Shown: in pieces, positions 31,574 through 41,216 of the stretch | How the letters are laid out: every line of letters begins with the position of its first letter | Position numbering within the stretch: the stretch's first letter is position 1 | NCBI GenBank assembly: GCA_964502145.1 | Contig: CAZCVI010000066.1 | Span: forward strand, 1-42,949 | Reading direction: 5' to 3' | From: CAZCVI01 sp964502145 | GTDB taxonomy: Bacteria; Acidobacteriota; Aminicenantia; UBA2199 | Length of the DNA: 42,949 bases | Translations under genes and position numbers: made by a program | Notes under the pieces: model-generated | What the model was told of the DNA's origin: nothing | Database searches by the model: none | Seen by the model: the letters and a program-made list of their open reading frames with translations, nothing else

Positions 31574-33012
31574 ACCATACGATAACGTGCATGATAAACC
31601 ACCAAAAAGTGACCACTACGGAACCGGCAGGCACGGTGACGCTGGATTTTATCCGCCAATACCAAAAACTTAGCGGCACCAAAGAAGGTTGCCGCGAAGG
31701 AGAATGCGGCGCCTGTTCGATTCTACTGGGTGAACTAAAAGAAAATCACCTGCAATACAAAACAGTGGCATCTTGCCTCTTACCTTTGGGTGAAATAGCG
31801 GGTAAGCACGTGGTCACGATTGAAGGCATCAACCTGGACAACAGCACGGGCACTCTGCCACTTACTCCGATACAACAGGCACTGACAGACGAAGGCGCTT
31901 CCCAGTGCGGGTTTTGTACTCCCGGTTTTGTGATTGCACTCACCGGCTTTTTCCTCAACTCCCCTACCCTCTCTTATAGTGATGCTATTGACGCGATGGA
32001 TGGCAATATTTGCCGCTGTACGGGTTACGTCTCCATTCAACGGGCCGCGCAAAAGCTGTGCGATACGTTTGCACGGCGTCTGGAAAAAAACCAAGAACGC
32101 ATCCCGCTACTGGTGGAATGGCAGATTCTACCGGAATACTTTTTACAGGTGCCTGATTTATTAAAAGAAATCTCCCGCCACCATCACAAACCTCACCGCC
32201 AGGGTGTGCTGATCGCGGGCGCCACGGATTTGTACGTGCAACGACCAGAAGAACTACGGGACAAAGAATTGGATTTTATCTCCCAACGGGCCGGTTTTAA
32301 TACGATTGAACAGGAAGGCTACCAGATCATAGTGGGCGCAGGTACCACGGTGACGGAATTAAAACAATCCCCGGTAATCCACCACTTTTTACCCCATTTA
32401 CCCGCCTATCTGGACCTCGTCTCTTCTACTATCATGCGCAACCGCGCCACACTGGCCGGTAATATTGTTAATGCCTCGCCCATTGGCGATATCTCGATCA
32501 TACTACTGGCCTTGCAAGCCCGACTGCATCTGACCAATAACCAAAATAATGATAACAAACGCCTCATCCTCTTAAAAGATTTTTTTAAAGGCTATAAGCA
32601 GATGGATTTATTACCCGGTGAAATCATTGAAGCCATTTCTTTTCCTATTCCTGAGAGTGGCATGTTGTTTCACTATGAAAAAGTATCGCAACGCAAATAT
32701 CTTGATATTGCCTCCTGCAATAGTGCCATTTCCTTGAACACGGACGGCACCATGATCCACGACATTCATCTTTCTGCGGGTGGCGTTGCGCCTATTCCCT
32801 TGTACCTGACAGCGACCCGAACCTTTTTACTGGGCAAGAACATCACGGCACCACGACTACGGGAAGCGCTCCGCGTGTTGGCGGGTGAAATTGCACCGAT
32901 TAGCGATGTACGGGGTTCCGCGCAATATAAAAAGAGATTGTTGGGGCAGCTCTTCTTAGCCCATTTTATTACGCTGTGTCCCCAATTAAATCTGGCGGAG
33001 GAATTATTATGA
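31570..33012 (+). CDS. xdhA: Xanthine dehydrogenase, FeS and FAD subunit
   Basis: A 480-residue protein with two [2Fe-2S] sites and an FAD domain. Cys41, 46, 49 and 69 (CREGECGAC) hold the ferredoxin-type cluster; Cys113, 116, 148 and 150 (CGFC, CRCTGYV) hold the helical one. The FAD part (about 200-470) has IVGAGTTVTEL and RNRATLAGNIVNASPIGD. The arrangement is that of bacterial XdhA. It passes electrons from molybdenum to FAD and an acceptor, probably NAD+. ATGA overlaps join it to both neighbours. Confidence 0.92.
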   Translation: MNHTITCMINHQKVTTTEPAGTVTLDFIRQYQKLSGTKEGCREGECGACSILLGELKENHLQYKTVASCLLPLGEIAGKHVVTIEGINLDNSTGTLPLTPIQQALTDEGASQCGFCTPGFVIALTGFFLNSPTLSYSDAIDAMDGNICRCTGYVSIQRAAQKLCDTFARRLEKNQERIPLLVEWQILPEYFLQVPDLLKEISRHHHKPHRQGVLIAGATDLYVQRPEELRDKELDFISQRAGFNTIEQEGYQIIVGAGTTVTELKQSPVIHHFLPHLPAYLDLVSSTIMRNRATLAGNIVNASPIGDISIILLALQARLHLTNNQNNDNKRLILLKDFFKGYKQMDLLPGEIIEAISFPIPESGMLFHYEKVSQRKYLDIASCNSAISLNTDGTMIHDIHLSAGGVAPIPLYLTATRTFLLGKNITAPRLREALRVLAGEIAPISDVRGSAQYKKRLLGQLFLAHFITLCPQLNLAEELL

Positions 33013-35267
33013 AAAATTTCGATATTCCCTTACATACTCGCGGCGAATCCGTTTTCCTTGATGATCTGCCGCACCCCGAAGGACTTTTACACGCCGTGGT
33101 GTTTGCTTCGCCTATTGCCCATGGCAAAATCACACGGTTGGATACATCCAAAGCGGCTGCTTGTCCTGGAGTTGTTGCTGTCCTGACCGCGCCAGACATT
33201 CCCGGTCCCAACCAGATCGGTCAGATTATTCTGGATGAACATCTGCTGGCAGACCATGAGGTTCATTTTATCGGTGATCCAGTGGCGCTGGTAATTGCGG
33301 ATTCCAAAATCTCAGCCCGAAAAGCACTCAAAGCGATTCAATTGGAAATCGAACCATTACCGATCATCACGGACCCACGGGAAGCCTTTGCCCAAGGACG
33401 ACTGGTTATCCCGCCGCGTACCTTTGCACTGGGCGATGTAGATAAAACCTGGGAACACTGCGATGTGATTGTTTTGGGACAGGCGGATTCGGGTGGTCAG
33501 GAACATTTCTACATGGAACCGCAAGCGGCACTGGCTATTCCACTGGAAAACGGGGCGCTTAAAGTATATTCTTCCACGCAATCGCCCACTGGTGTGCAAC
33601 GGGTGATTGCCCGCGTGTTAGCATTGCCCATGCACAAGGTTGAAGTGGATGTGTGTCGTTTGGGCGGTGGTTTTGGCGGTAAAGAAGATCAGGCCACACC
33701 GTGGGCCGTGATGGCCGCGTTGGCTGCCGCTATTCTGCGTAAACCGGTTAAACTCACCCTTAACCGCCATGAAGATATGGTGATGACAGGCAAACGACAT
33801 CCCTATTCCTCTGATTTCAAACTGGGTTTAAAAAGCGATGGCACGATCCTGGCCTATGAAGTCACCTATTATCAAAATGCTGGTGCAGCCGCTGATTTAT
33901 CCACGGCGATCTTGGAACGAACCTTGTTTCATAGTACCAATGCCTATTATATTCCCCATGTTAAAGCCACCGCTGCCAGTTGTTATACCCATCTGGCACC
34001 TTTTACCGCGTTCCGTGGTTTTGGTGGGCCGCAGGCCATGTTTGTGCTCGAATGCGCGATCCAAACTGCCGCTGAACGGTTACAGATGCGCCCAGCCCAG
34101 ATTCAACAGAAAAACCTGTTAGCAGAAAAGGATATGTTCCCCTATGGCCAGTTTACAGAACATTGCCGCGCTCGCCGCTGTTGGTCGGAAGCCGCAGAAC
34201 GTTTCGATTTGGCCGGGGTGGTTAAAAAAGCCGAAGAGTTTAACACTAGCCAGCGATTGTTTAAAAAAGGTGTGGCTGTGATGCCCATTTGTTTTGGTAT
34301 TTCTTTTACCAATACCGGTTTGAACCAAGCCGGGGCTTTGGTTCACGTGTATACCGATGGCAGTGTAGCCATCAGTACCGCTGCTGTGGAAATGGGGCAG
34401 GGTGTTAATATGAAAATCATGCAGATAGCCGCGCAGATATTTTCTATTAACGAGGAACGAATAAAAATAGAGACCACCAATACCAGTCGCGTGGCCAACA
34501 CGTCGCCCACCGCAGCCAGTTCCGGGGCCGATTTGAATGGCAAAGCCACGGAAATCGCCTGCTTGCAAATCTTGGCACGACTCAAAACAGTGGCCGCAGG
34601 ACAATTGGGTATAACGACAACCACAGGTCTAACCATTCGCGAGGAGTACGTGTATCACGATGGTCAAAAAACCGCGTTGTCTTGGGAGAAATTAATTTCC
34701 ACCGCTTATTGGCAGCGGGTACAGCTTTCTGCCCAGGGATTTTATGCCACCCCGGATATTCGGTTCGACCGCACAGTTGAAAAAGGAAAACCGTTTGCTT
34801 ATCATGTCTATGGAACCGCTATTTTTGAAGTTACCCTGGACACATGGCGCGGGACTTATGAAATAGCTCGTGTCCGACTCGTTCATGATGGTGGTACAAG
34901 TCTTTTTCCCTTGATTGATCGTGGTCAGGCCGAGGGTGGATTAATCCAGGGCATAGGTTGGATGACCATGGAGGAATTAAGTTACTCCGCTACAGGAAAA
35001 CTGCTAACCGACACTACCAGTACCTACAAAATCCCGGATATCAAGTCCACGCCCCCCAGCATCGAGGTTTTTTTCCTGACTGATGCTGATAATCCCCATG
35101 CGGTGATGGGTAGTAAAGCCATTGGTGAACCGCCGTTCATGTATGGGATAGGTGCCTATTTTGCCATTCTTGATGCCATGAAAGCGAGCCGTCCAGACAA
35201 AGAAATCAGCCACGAATTCCGCTTCACCTCTCCCATGACCCCGGAAAAAGTATTGCAATTCCTTTAA
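33009..35267 (+). CDS. xdhB: Xanthine dehydrogenase, molybdopterin subunit
   Basis: The 752-residue catalytic subunit. Molybdenum-site motifs are visible: GGGFGGKE with Glu226 (bovine XDH Glu802), Arg304 in LERTLFH (bovine Arg880), AFRGFGGPQ, EMGQGVNMKI, TSPTAASSGAD and the base Glu707 in IGEPP (bovine Glu1261). Both purine-orienting residues are conserved, so xanthine/hypoxanthine is the likely substrate. The stretch FGISFT..LNQAGALVHVYTDGS is very close to animal XDH. The frame is open from 32976, but GGAGG and the ATGA overlap put the start at 33009. Confidence 0.93.
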   Translation: MKNFDIPLHTRGESVFLDDLPHPEGLLHAVVFASPIAHGKITRLDTSKAAACPGVVAVLTAPDIPGPNQIGQIILDEHLLADHEVHFIGDPVALVIADSKISARKALKAIQLEIEPLPIITDPREAFAQGRLVIPPRTFALGDVDKTWEHCDVIVLGQADSGGQEHFYMEPQAALAIPLENGALKVYSSTQSPTGVQRVIARVLALPMHKVEVDVCRLGGGFGGKEDQATPWAVMAALAAAILRKPVKLTLNRHEDMVMTGKRHPYSSDFKLGLKSDGTILAYEVTYYQNAGAAADLSTAILERTLFHSTNAYYIPHVKATAASCYTHLAPFTAFRGFGGPQAMFVLECAIQTAAERLQMRPAQIQQKNLLAEKDMFPYGQFTEHCRARRCWSEAAERFDLAGVVKKAEEFNTSQRLFKKGVAVMPICFGISFTNTGLNQAGALVHVYTDGSVAISTAAVEMGQGVNMKIMQIAAQIFSINEERIKIETTNTSRVANTSPTAASSGADLNGKATEIACLQILARLKTVAAGQLGITTTTGLTIREEYVYHDGQKTALSWEKLISTAYWQRVQLSAQGFYATPDIRFDRTVEKGKPFAYHVYGTAIFEVTLDTWRGTYEIARVRLVHDGGTSLFPLIDRGQAEGGLIQGIGWMTMEELSYSATGKLLTDTTSTYKIPDIKSTPPSIEVFFLTDADNPHAVMGSKAIGEPPFMYGIGAYFAILDAMKASRPDKEISHEFRFTSPMTPEKVLQFL

Positions 35268-35361
35268 CTCCTCTTTTTTCCCAAAAAAGAATTTGTTTTT
35301 AACGTTAAAATAGTATAAAATGTGATATGCTTAAAATTAATAATAATATAGGAGATTAACT
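35268..35361. other. AT-rich gap after xdhB
   Basis: CTTTTTT and AAAAAAG around CCC could form a weak terminator just after the xdhB stop. A TATAAA-like box before the next gene suggests a new promoter, but no good -35 is seen. AGGAGA serves the ATG at 35362. Confidence 0.4.
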
Positions 35362-36159
35362 ATGACGGATACCAGCAATGATGGAATGGAATTTGAGTCA
35401 TCGATTAATTTTTTCTTTGAGAGTGTTAAAAAGAAAAACCCCAATTATTTTGAGTTATTGGGTATCCCGACCAATGCCACCCACAAGGATATCGAAAATG
35501 CATATTTCAACTATGCCAGCGAATTCGATGTGGATAAGATTGCAGCCATAAAAAACCCGGAAATAAAAAAGAAAGCGGATTATCTGGTTCATCAGGGCAA
35601 ACGAGCTTACGAGGTATTGACCAACTTCGAGAAACGTGCCGATTATGAGAAAAAAGGCTTTCGCGAATTTGACCCGGATGCAGTTAAAGAAGATGAACCA
35701 GAAGAAAAAGCCAAGATTATTTTCAGAAAAGCGAAGACGTTCCTGGTCCAAAAGAACTACAGAAATGTAGTCCTCGCGATGAAAGAAGCGATTCAATATG
35801 ACTCCAAAAAAGCGGATTATTACCTCATGATGGGGAACGCCCAAGCACAAATCCCAGAAATGAAACGGGAAGCGGAAGTGAGTCTGCTAAAAGCCTCGGA
35901 ACTGGAAGCGTGGAACGTGGAACCCATCGTGGCATTGGGCCTATTATTCCACGCGGAACGACTGTATAAAAAAGCAGAAGTGCAATACCGGAAAGCACTG
36001 GAAATCCAAAACGACCACGCGGTAGCTCGGAAAAAACTGGAAGAAATAGTGGGACCAGAAGCCAGTGGTTTTCAAAAAGCCGTGGCAATTTTTAAAAATG
36101 GTTTGCAAAAAGGTCTGGGTACGGTTTTCCCTTCCTTTTTTGGAAAAAAGAAGAAATAG
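35362..36159 (+). CDS. Degenerate J-domain protein with TPR repeats
   Basis: A 265-residue cytoplasmic protein. Residues 30-95 form a DnaJ-like domain (YFELLGIPTNATHKDIENAY, then AYEVLTNFEKRADYEKKGF), but the HPD motif that activates Hsp70 is replaced by EFDVDKI. Residues ~115-235 carry three TPR-like repeats (FRKAKTFLVQKNYRNVVLAM, YLMMGNAQAQIP, YKKAEVQYRKALEIQNDHA). The C-terminus is Lys-rich and amphipathic. Such J-like/TPR proteins occur in delta-proteobacteria and relatives. Without HPD it probably binds partners without stimulating DnaK. Function unknown. Confidence 0.75.
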   Translation: MTDTSNDGMEFESSINFFFESVKKKNPNYFELLGIPTNATHKDIENAYFNYASEFDVDKIAAIKNPEIKKKADYLVHQGKRAYEVLTNFEKRADYEKKGFREFDPDAVKEDEPEEKAKIIFRKAKTFLVQKNYRNVVLAMKEAIQYDSKKADYYLMMGNAQAQIPEMKREAEVSLLKASELEAWNVEPIVALGLLFHAERLYKKAEVQYRKALEIQNDHAVARKKLEEIVGPEASGFQKAVAIFKNGLQKGLGTVFPSFFGKKKK

Positions 36160-36193
36160 TTCCTGTCCCCTATCCAAGCGATGTTTTGGGTGG

Positions 36194-36820
36194 TTATAAG
36201 TTGACCCGTTGGTAAATCTCTTTGGCCACGGTAGCGGGTAAGACATCCGTTTTATGTGCTGCTGGCACCGTGGCCCCGGCCAAGGTAGGCACTGGGATCA
36301 TAACAAAACGGATGTCTGGATAACTTTTTTCAAAGGATACCGTGATCAATTGCAAGGCATTTTTTGCTGCCGCATAGGTCAGAATCTTTTGGTACGGTCG
36401 TACTTCCCCGGTATATTCAAATCCAATATTCACCACGACCTGAAGGTGGAAATGCTTTAAAAAATAATCGGTGATTTCAAACGCGGGCACTACATTCTGA
36501 AAATAATCACGGCAAAAATCTTCCCCTCGTAATGCAGTGATATCTTTATAGATAATCGGTCCATAATTATTAATCAACACGCCGCAACCTGCAAAGTGAG
36601 CTTGGTTCCATTGCAAGAAAGCGCGTATGCCCGTTAAATCGGAAAAATCCCCGGGCAGAGGCACACAATTTCCTATTTTTGGGGAGGGTGGTCGATGGTA
36701 GCGATATTGCCCCAGTACATCAAAACCCTGGCTGGCAAATTCATTCACCAAGGCACTGCCCAATAACCCGGAAGCGCCAGTGATCAATACTTTTCGTTTT
36801 ATTTCTTGCTTTGCTGGCAT
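36194..36820 (-). CDS. Short-chain dehydrogenase/reductase-like protein
   Basis: A 208-residue Rossmann protein with the NAD(P) motif GASGLLG (residues 15-21), an NNYG segment and YAAAK, the YxxxK active-site pair. The Ser that precedes this pair in normal SDRs is not obvious: VNIGFEYTG stands at the VxNxSS position. It may be altered in activity. It lies 42 nt behind the outer-membrane protein gene on the same strand, with no clear ribosome site. Substrate unknown; the convergent gene ends 34 nt away. Confidence 0.7.
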   Translation of the reverse strand: MPAKQEIKRKVLITGASGLLGSALVNEFASQGFDVLGQYRYHRPPSPKIGNCVPLPGDFSDLTGIRAFLQWNQAHFAGCGVLINNYGPIIYKDITALRGEDFCRDYFQNVVPAFEITDYFLKHFHLQVVVNIGFEYTGEVRPYQKILTYAAAKNALQLITVSFEKSYPDIRFVMIPVPTLAGATVPAAHKTDVLPATVAKEIYQRVNL

Positions 36821-36862
36821 ATAAACACCGCTGTGTCTTTTGGGGGCAGGGGGCTATACGGT

Positions 36863-37795
36863 TTATTCGGCGGGTGGTATGCGGATCGGTTCCGCTGTTT
36901 TCCCGCGCCCGAAAATGATCTTGATGCCGGCACTAAAAGAGAAGCCATTTAAATTCAACACTGCTGGAAGCCCTTCCCAGGGCAACTGGCTGACCGTGGG
37001 CGCACCCACTGCGAAACGGGTTTCACCGGTGATGCTATTGAGCCAATAATAGAGATTCCCCTCTTTGGTAATCACCCGCTCATCATCTTCATAATAATCA
37101 GTGGCCTTCAGCTCTTTAAATTGCACCAACCGATAGGTCGCTTCTAAAAAAATCGCCAGATTGCGCGTGAATTTAAGATCAACGGTTGTTCCGATTTGAA
37201 AACCCAGGCTGTTTCGTTTACCTTCCACCACTTTATTGGCAAAGGTCAGTGTCTGGTTTTGCAGGGTTTGCGCGAATTCATCGCGATATTTCGCCAAGTA
37301 CACCCCTTCCCCCACGGTCACAAACGCACTCAAAAAAGAAGTATCAATCACTTTATAATGAATCATTACAAAAAGCGGTAACGCGGAAAACTGAAAATTC
37401 CGGGTATAATCGGAAACAGCACCCAAATCCCAGGTTTCATGGGCGGTTACCGCAAAATTTTTCTCCAAGTAACCGGCAGAGACACCCACTGCAAACCGGG
37501 GTGTTTCAAAACCAATCTCGCCACCATAACCACGAAAAAACCGGTCTGTTTTGGTCTGAATACTGGTAGTAGTGGAACTGGCATCCAAGTCTGGAAAAAA
37601 AAGTTCGTTCGCTTTCACCATCAGCCCGTAATCGCCACCAGTAGTGACACTACCCATACCGTTAAACTTGATATAAAACCGGGGCTTTTGTGGTTTGGCT
37701 GTCCGGGCTTCCATGCTGCCCGCCATTATCAGCAGCACCGCTCCTATTATTACCATTAACCGATTACCCACACGCTTTTTTTGATTAGAACTCAT
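36863..37795 (-). CDS. Predicted outer-membrane beta-barrel protein
   Basis: From the ATG at 37795 it has 310 residues: a signal peptide (KKRVGNRLMVIIGAVLLIMA, cut near MEARTA), then an alternating-strand barrel (FYIKFNGMGSVTTGGDYGLM, FAVGVSAGYLEKNFAV, LALFLEATYRLVQF-like strands, FSFSAGIKIIFGRG). The frame stays open to 37936, which would place 47 unlikely residues before the signal. It resembles OmpA/opacity-type barrels; no ligand can be named. Between it and the DUF1015 gene lies a 14-bp hairpin. It may be an envelope partner of neither neighbour. Confidence 0.65.
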   Translation of the reverse strand: MSSNQKKRVGNRLMVIIGAVLLIMAGSMEARTAKPQKPRFYIKFNGMGSVTTGGDYGLMVKANELFFPDLDASSTTTSIQTKTDRFFRGYGGEIGFETPRFAVGVSAGYLEKNFAVTAHETWDLGAVSDYTRNFQFSALPLFVMIHYKVIDTSFLSAFVTVGEGVYLAKYRDEFAQTLQNQTLTFANKVVEGKRNSLGFQIGTTVDLKFTRNLAIFLEATYRLVQFKELKATDYYEDDERVITKEGNLYYWLNSITGETRFAVGAPTVSQLPWEGLPAVLNLNGFSFSAGIKIIFGRGKTAEPIRIPPAE

Positions 37796-37816
37796 CACCT
37801 TATCTCCATGGTTCCC

Positions 37817-37861
37817 GCGGCCAGGACGGGACACAACATCCAAACACCCCGTCCTGGCCGC
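37817..37861. repeat. 14-bp perfect hairpin before the barrel gene
   Basis: Arms GCGGCCAGGACGGG (37817-37830) and its complement (37848-37861), 17-nt loop. It lies 21 nt upstream of the ATG at 37795. A T-run follows on the plus strand only, so on the minus transcript it would sit in the 5' leader or intergenic part. Confidence 0.65.
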
Positions 37862-37886
37862 AGTATTTTTATTCTGTAACGCGTGT

Positions 37887-39128
37887 TTAGTCTTCCAATA
37901 GATGGAGCACCAATCCGCTTTCCAGTTTAGGTTCAAACCAGGTGGATTTTGGTGGCATCACTTTCCCCGAATCCGCCACGTTGAACAATTGCTGGATCGT
38001 GGTGGGGTGAAATGAAAAAGCCACTTTATTGGCACCGTTGTTGACCAGTCGTTCCAGTTCCTCTGTGCCGCGGATACCGCCCACAAAGTCAATCCGTTTA
38101 TCCGTCCTGGGATTTTTGATACCCAGCACCGGGTCCAACAGGTTCTGCTGCAAAATCGACACATCCAAAGAGGCGACTGCATCATTCGTATCGTAGCTTC
38201 CTGCTTTGGCAATGAGCAAGTACCATTTGCCGTTCATATACATGCAAAATTGGTCGGGGTGTGGCGGAGTTTTGAAATGTGTCTCTTCACAATCAAAGCA
38301 CACCTTCACTTTCTTGAAAAATTCATTCTCAGTCAACCCATTCAAATCTTTGACCACGCGATTGTAAGGCAGAATCTTCATCTGGTTGTCAGGGAAAATC
38401 ACGGACAGGAAGAAATTATACTCTTCATTACCCGTGTGATGGGGGTTTGCTTTTTCCCGCAATACTTTTACATTGGTCGCTGCTGCCGAACGGTGATGAC
38501 CATCAGCCACATACAGATAATCAATGCTGGCAAACGCTTTTTGAATAGCGTCCACCAGTTTCGGATCATCCACCACGTAAAAAATCTGCCGAACCGTGTT
38601 GCGGGCCACAAAATCGTATTCCGGTTCTTTTTCCATTGCCTTGGCAAACAGGGCATCCACGTCGTCGCGGTGTTTAAAGGTCAAGAACACCGGGCCTGAA
38701 TTGGCATTGAGCGTTTCAATATGTCTCATGCGGTCTTTTTCTTTATCTTCGCGGGTATATTCGTGTTTCTTGATCACATCGTCCAGGTAATCCTGACAGG
38801 AAGCACTGGCCACCAACCCCACTTGGACATGATCCCCCCAGATTTGTTTATAAAGATAAAAATTTCTTGTTTTATCCTGGACCAGGACTTTTTCCCGGAT
38901 GAACCAGTCAAAATTCTTTTTCCCCTGCGCGTATACTTCGTCGCAATACAGATCAATCCCATCTGCTAAATCGACTTCCGGTTTGCTGATTCTCAAAAAC
39001 GCGAACTTGTTATCCCCGACCATGACTTTTGCTTCCTGTGAATTCAACACGTCATAAGGCGGTGATGCGACAACGCTAGCTTTGTCTTTTGCCGGCCTCA
39101 AGCCTTTAAATGGCTCTATTCTTGCCAT
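37887..39128 (-). CDS. DUF1015 family protein
   Basis: A 413-residue cytoplasmic protein of the widespread DUF1015 family. It begins MARIEPFKGLRP with VASPPYDVL, and has VIKKHEYTREDKEKDRMRHI and YVADGHHRSAAA, all highly typical of the family. The role is not established; some authors connect DUF1015 to amino-acid or phosphoserine metabolism. TGGAGGTATTAAT provides a strong ribosome site, and the promoter is a consensus one. Together with the divergent methionine-cycle gene next door, it may belong to one-carbon metabolism, but this is only context. Confidence 0.9.
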   Translation of the reverse strand: MARIEPFKGLRPAKDKASVVASPPYDVLNSQEAKVMVGDNKFAFLRISKPEVDLADGIDLYCDEVYAQGKKNFDWFIREKVLVQDKTRNFYLYKQIWGDHVQVGLVASASCQDYLDDVIKKHEYTREDKEKDRMRHIETLNANSGPVFLTFKHRDDVDALFAKAMEKEPEYDFVARNTVRQIFYVVDDPKLVDAIQKAFASIDYLYVADGHHRSAAATNVKVLREKANPHHTGNEEYNFFLSVIFPDNQMKILPYNRVVKDLNGLTENEFFKKVKVCFDCEETHFKTPPHPDQFCMYMNGKWYLLIAKAGSYDTNDAVASLDVSILQQNLLDPVLGIKNPRTDKRIDFVGGIRGTEELERLVNNGANKVAFSFHPTTIQQLFNVADSGKVMPPKSTWFEPKLESGLVLHLLED

Positions 39129-39194
39129 ATTAATACCTCCACATTTATTTCTATTTTATTTATAATTTATTTATAATAATAGTTCCACACTCCT

Positions 39195-39223
39195 ATTATA
39201 AAAATAAAGTCCTTGGATGTCAA
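39195..39223 (-). promoter_or_regulatory. Consensus promoter of the DUF1015 gene
   Basis: Minus strand: TTGACA (39223-39218), 17-nt spacer, TATAAT (39200-39195): perfect sigma-70 boxes. The leader is about 60 nt and very AT-rich. Confidence 0.8.
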
Positions 39224-39273
39224 TCCTTTTCTACCTTTTGAGAGATTTTCCCCGTTGAATTTTCAATCGTGCC

Positions 39274-39302
39274 TTGAATTTTAACTTCTTTTTTATTACA
39301 AT
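39274..39302 (+). promoter_or_regulatory. Promoter of the metH-like/metF fusion gene
   Basis: TTGAAT (39274-39279), 17-nt spacer, TACAAT (39297-39302), 78 nt before the ATG at 39381. I see no SAM-riboswitch fold in the short leader. Confidence 0.5.
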
Positions 39303-39380
39303 AAGAACCAGACGTTCAAACTATTAATCGCGCATAATAAAGGTCAGAATGTTTGCATAAATAAACAAAGAAGGTGTACC

Positions 39381-41216
39381 ATGACAAAAAAAGAATTGTT
39401 GCCACGAATAACCGATTCCGTTTTACTCTTTGACGGTGCCATCGGGACCATGCTTTATTCCCGCGGCGTGTTCATCAACCGCTGTTACGATGAGTTAAAT
39501 CTTTCCAATCCCAATCTGGTCAAAGAGATTCACGGTGCTTACGTGGAAGCGGGTGCGGACTGCATCGAAACCAACACCTTCGGCGCCAGTCGCTTAAAAT
39601 TGGCCACCCATGGTTTTAAAGAGAAATTATCCGCCATCAATTACGAGGGCGCACGTCTGGCCCGAGCCGTGGCCGGTTCTGAAATTCTTGTGGCTGGTTC
39701 CATGGGTCCGCTGGGTGTCAAAATAGAACCCTGGGGCCCCATGCCCAAAAATGAAGCGCGCGAGATGTTCAAAGAACAAGCCCAAGCACTTAAAGATGGG
39801 GGTGTTGACCTGTTCATCCTGGAAACATTTACCAGTCTAACAGAAATCGAACAAGCAATTGGTGCGATCAAAGATATCTGCGATTATCCCATTATCGCGT
39901 CCATGTCTGTGCGCGATGATGGTAATCTCGTATTTGGCACCCGTCCCGAGAGTTTCGCCCGCAGTCTTGATGAATGGGGTGCCGATGTCATTGGTTTGAA
40001 TTGCAGTGTGGGTCCCCATTATATGTTGCAAGCGTTGGAAGTCGTGGTTAAATCCACGGACAAACCAGTCTCTGCCATGCCCAATGCCGGTATTCCCCGT
40101 TCTGTGGACGGGCGAAGTATTTATCTCGCTTCCGCCGAATACATGTCCGAGTATGCGCGCCGTTTCATTCAATTGGGTGTAAAAATAATCGGCGGGTGTT
40201 GTGGCACCAATGAAACCCACATTAAAGCGATGCGGAACAGCATCAACTCGATCATCCCGCAACAACGGCAAACGATCATCCAAATCGGCAAGCCCACAGT
40301 AGAAACAGTACCGCCGATTCCCATGGCAGAGAAATCGCAATTCGCTAAAAAAATTGCTAACGGGCAATTCGTCACTTCCGTGGAATTAACCCCGCCCCGT
40401 GGTTGCGACCCGGCCAAAGTATTGGAATCCGCGCAGATATTAAAAGACAATCATGTTGATGCGATAAATATTCCCGATGGGCCCCGTGCTTTAACCCGTA
40501 TGGGAGCGCAACATATCAGCATGCTCATCCAGCAACACGCGGGTATTGAAACCGTGCTTCATTACACCTGCCGTGACCGCAACCTATTGGGGATGATGTC
40601 GGATATGTTGGGTTTGCACGCCATGGGTATTCACAATCTTTTACTCATCACCGGTGACCCGCCCAAAATGGGAGATTTCCCAGATGCCACCGCTGTTTTT
40701 GATGTCGATTCCATTGGTCTGACCCATATGGTCAACAACCTCAATCACGGTGTTGATCTTGGTGGCAATGCCATTGGCAAACCCACCGGGTATTTTATCG
40801 GTGTCGGTTTGAATCCCTGTGCCATTGATCAGGAAGAAGAGATTCGTCGTTTCCAATGGAAAGTAAAAGCAGGCGCTGAATTTGCTATCACCCAGCCCGT
40901 GTTTGATGTGAATGCGTTACTTGCTTTCTTGGAAAAAATCGCTGCTTTTCGAATTCCAATTATTGCCGGTATTTGGCCCTTGGTTAGTCTGCGCAATGCC
41001 GAGTTCATGAGCAATGAAGTTCCCGGTGTTACCGTACCCGATGCCATCATGGACCGTATGCGTGCCGCCAAAACAAAAGACGACGCATTGGCTGTCGGCA
41101 TTCAAATCGCCCGTGAAATGGTTTCCCAGTTAAAAGATCATATCCAAGGTATCCAGGTTTCCGCGCCTTTTGGCAAAGTGCAATATGCGTTGGATGTTTT
41201 AAAAGACGAGGCATAA
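39381..41216 (+). CDS. Homocysteine S-methyltransferase / methylene-THF reductase fusion
   Basis: A 611-residue bifunctional protein of the YitJ type. The N-terminal domain (1-290) is a homocysteine methyltransferase: FDGAIGTML, CIETNTFGAS, and zinc Cys208 (GLNCSVGP) with Cys273/274 (GGCCGT). The C-terminal domain (about 320-600) is methylenetetrahydrofolate reductase: FVTSVELTPPRG, LLITGDPP, and AITQPVFD. In Bacillus YitJ and relatives it makes 5-methyl-THF and passes the methyl group to homocysteine for methionine synthesis, without the B12 domain of MetH. The gene is alone on the + strand. Length normal. Confidence 0.92.
   Translation: MTKKELLPRITDSVLLFDGAIGTMLYSRGVFINRCYDELNLSNPNLVKEIHGAYVEAGADCIETNTFGASRLKLATHGFKEKLSAINYEGARLARAVAGSEILVAGSMGPLGVKIEPWGPMPKNEAREMFKEQAQALKDGGVDLFILETFTSLTEIEQAIGAIKDICDYPIIASMSVRDDGNLVFGTRPESFARSLDEWGADVIGLNCSVGPHYMLQALEVVVKSTDKPVSAMPNAGIPRSVDGRSIYLASAEYMSEYARRFIQLGVKIIGGCCGTNETHIKAMRNSINSIIPQQRQTIIQIGKPTVETVPPIPMAEKSQFAKKIANGQFVTSVELTPPRGCDPAKVLESAQILKDNHVDAINIPDGPRALTRMGAQHISMLIQQHAGIETVLHYTCRDRNLLGMMSDMLGLHAMGIHNLLLITGDPPKMGDFPDATAVFDVDSIGLTHMVNNLNHGVDLGGNAIGKPTGYFIGVGLNPCAIDQEEEIRRFQWKVKAGAEFAITQPVFDVNALLAFLEKIAAFRIPIIAGIWPLVSLRNAEFMSNEVPGVTVPDAIMDRMRAAKTKDDALAVGIQIAREMVSQLKDHIQGIQVSAPFGKVQYALDVLKDEA

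Noticed and set aside
39129..39380. Possible SAM riboswitch before the methionine-cycle gene
   Set aside because: The leader after the predicted start is too short and AT-rich, with no matching hairpins.
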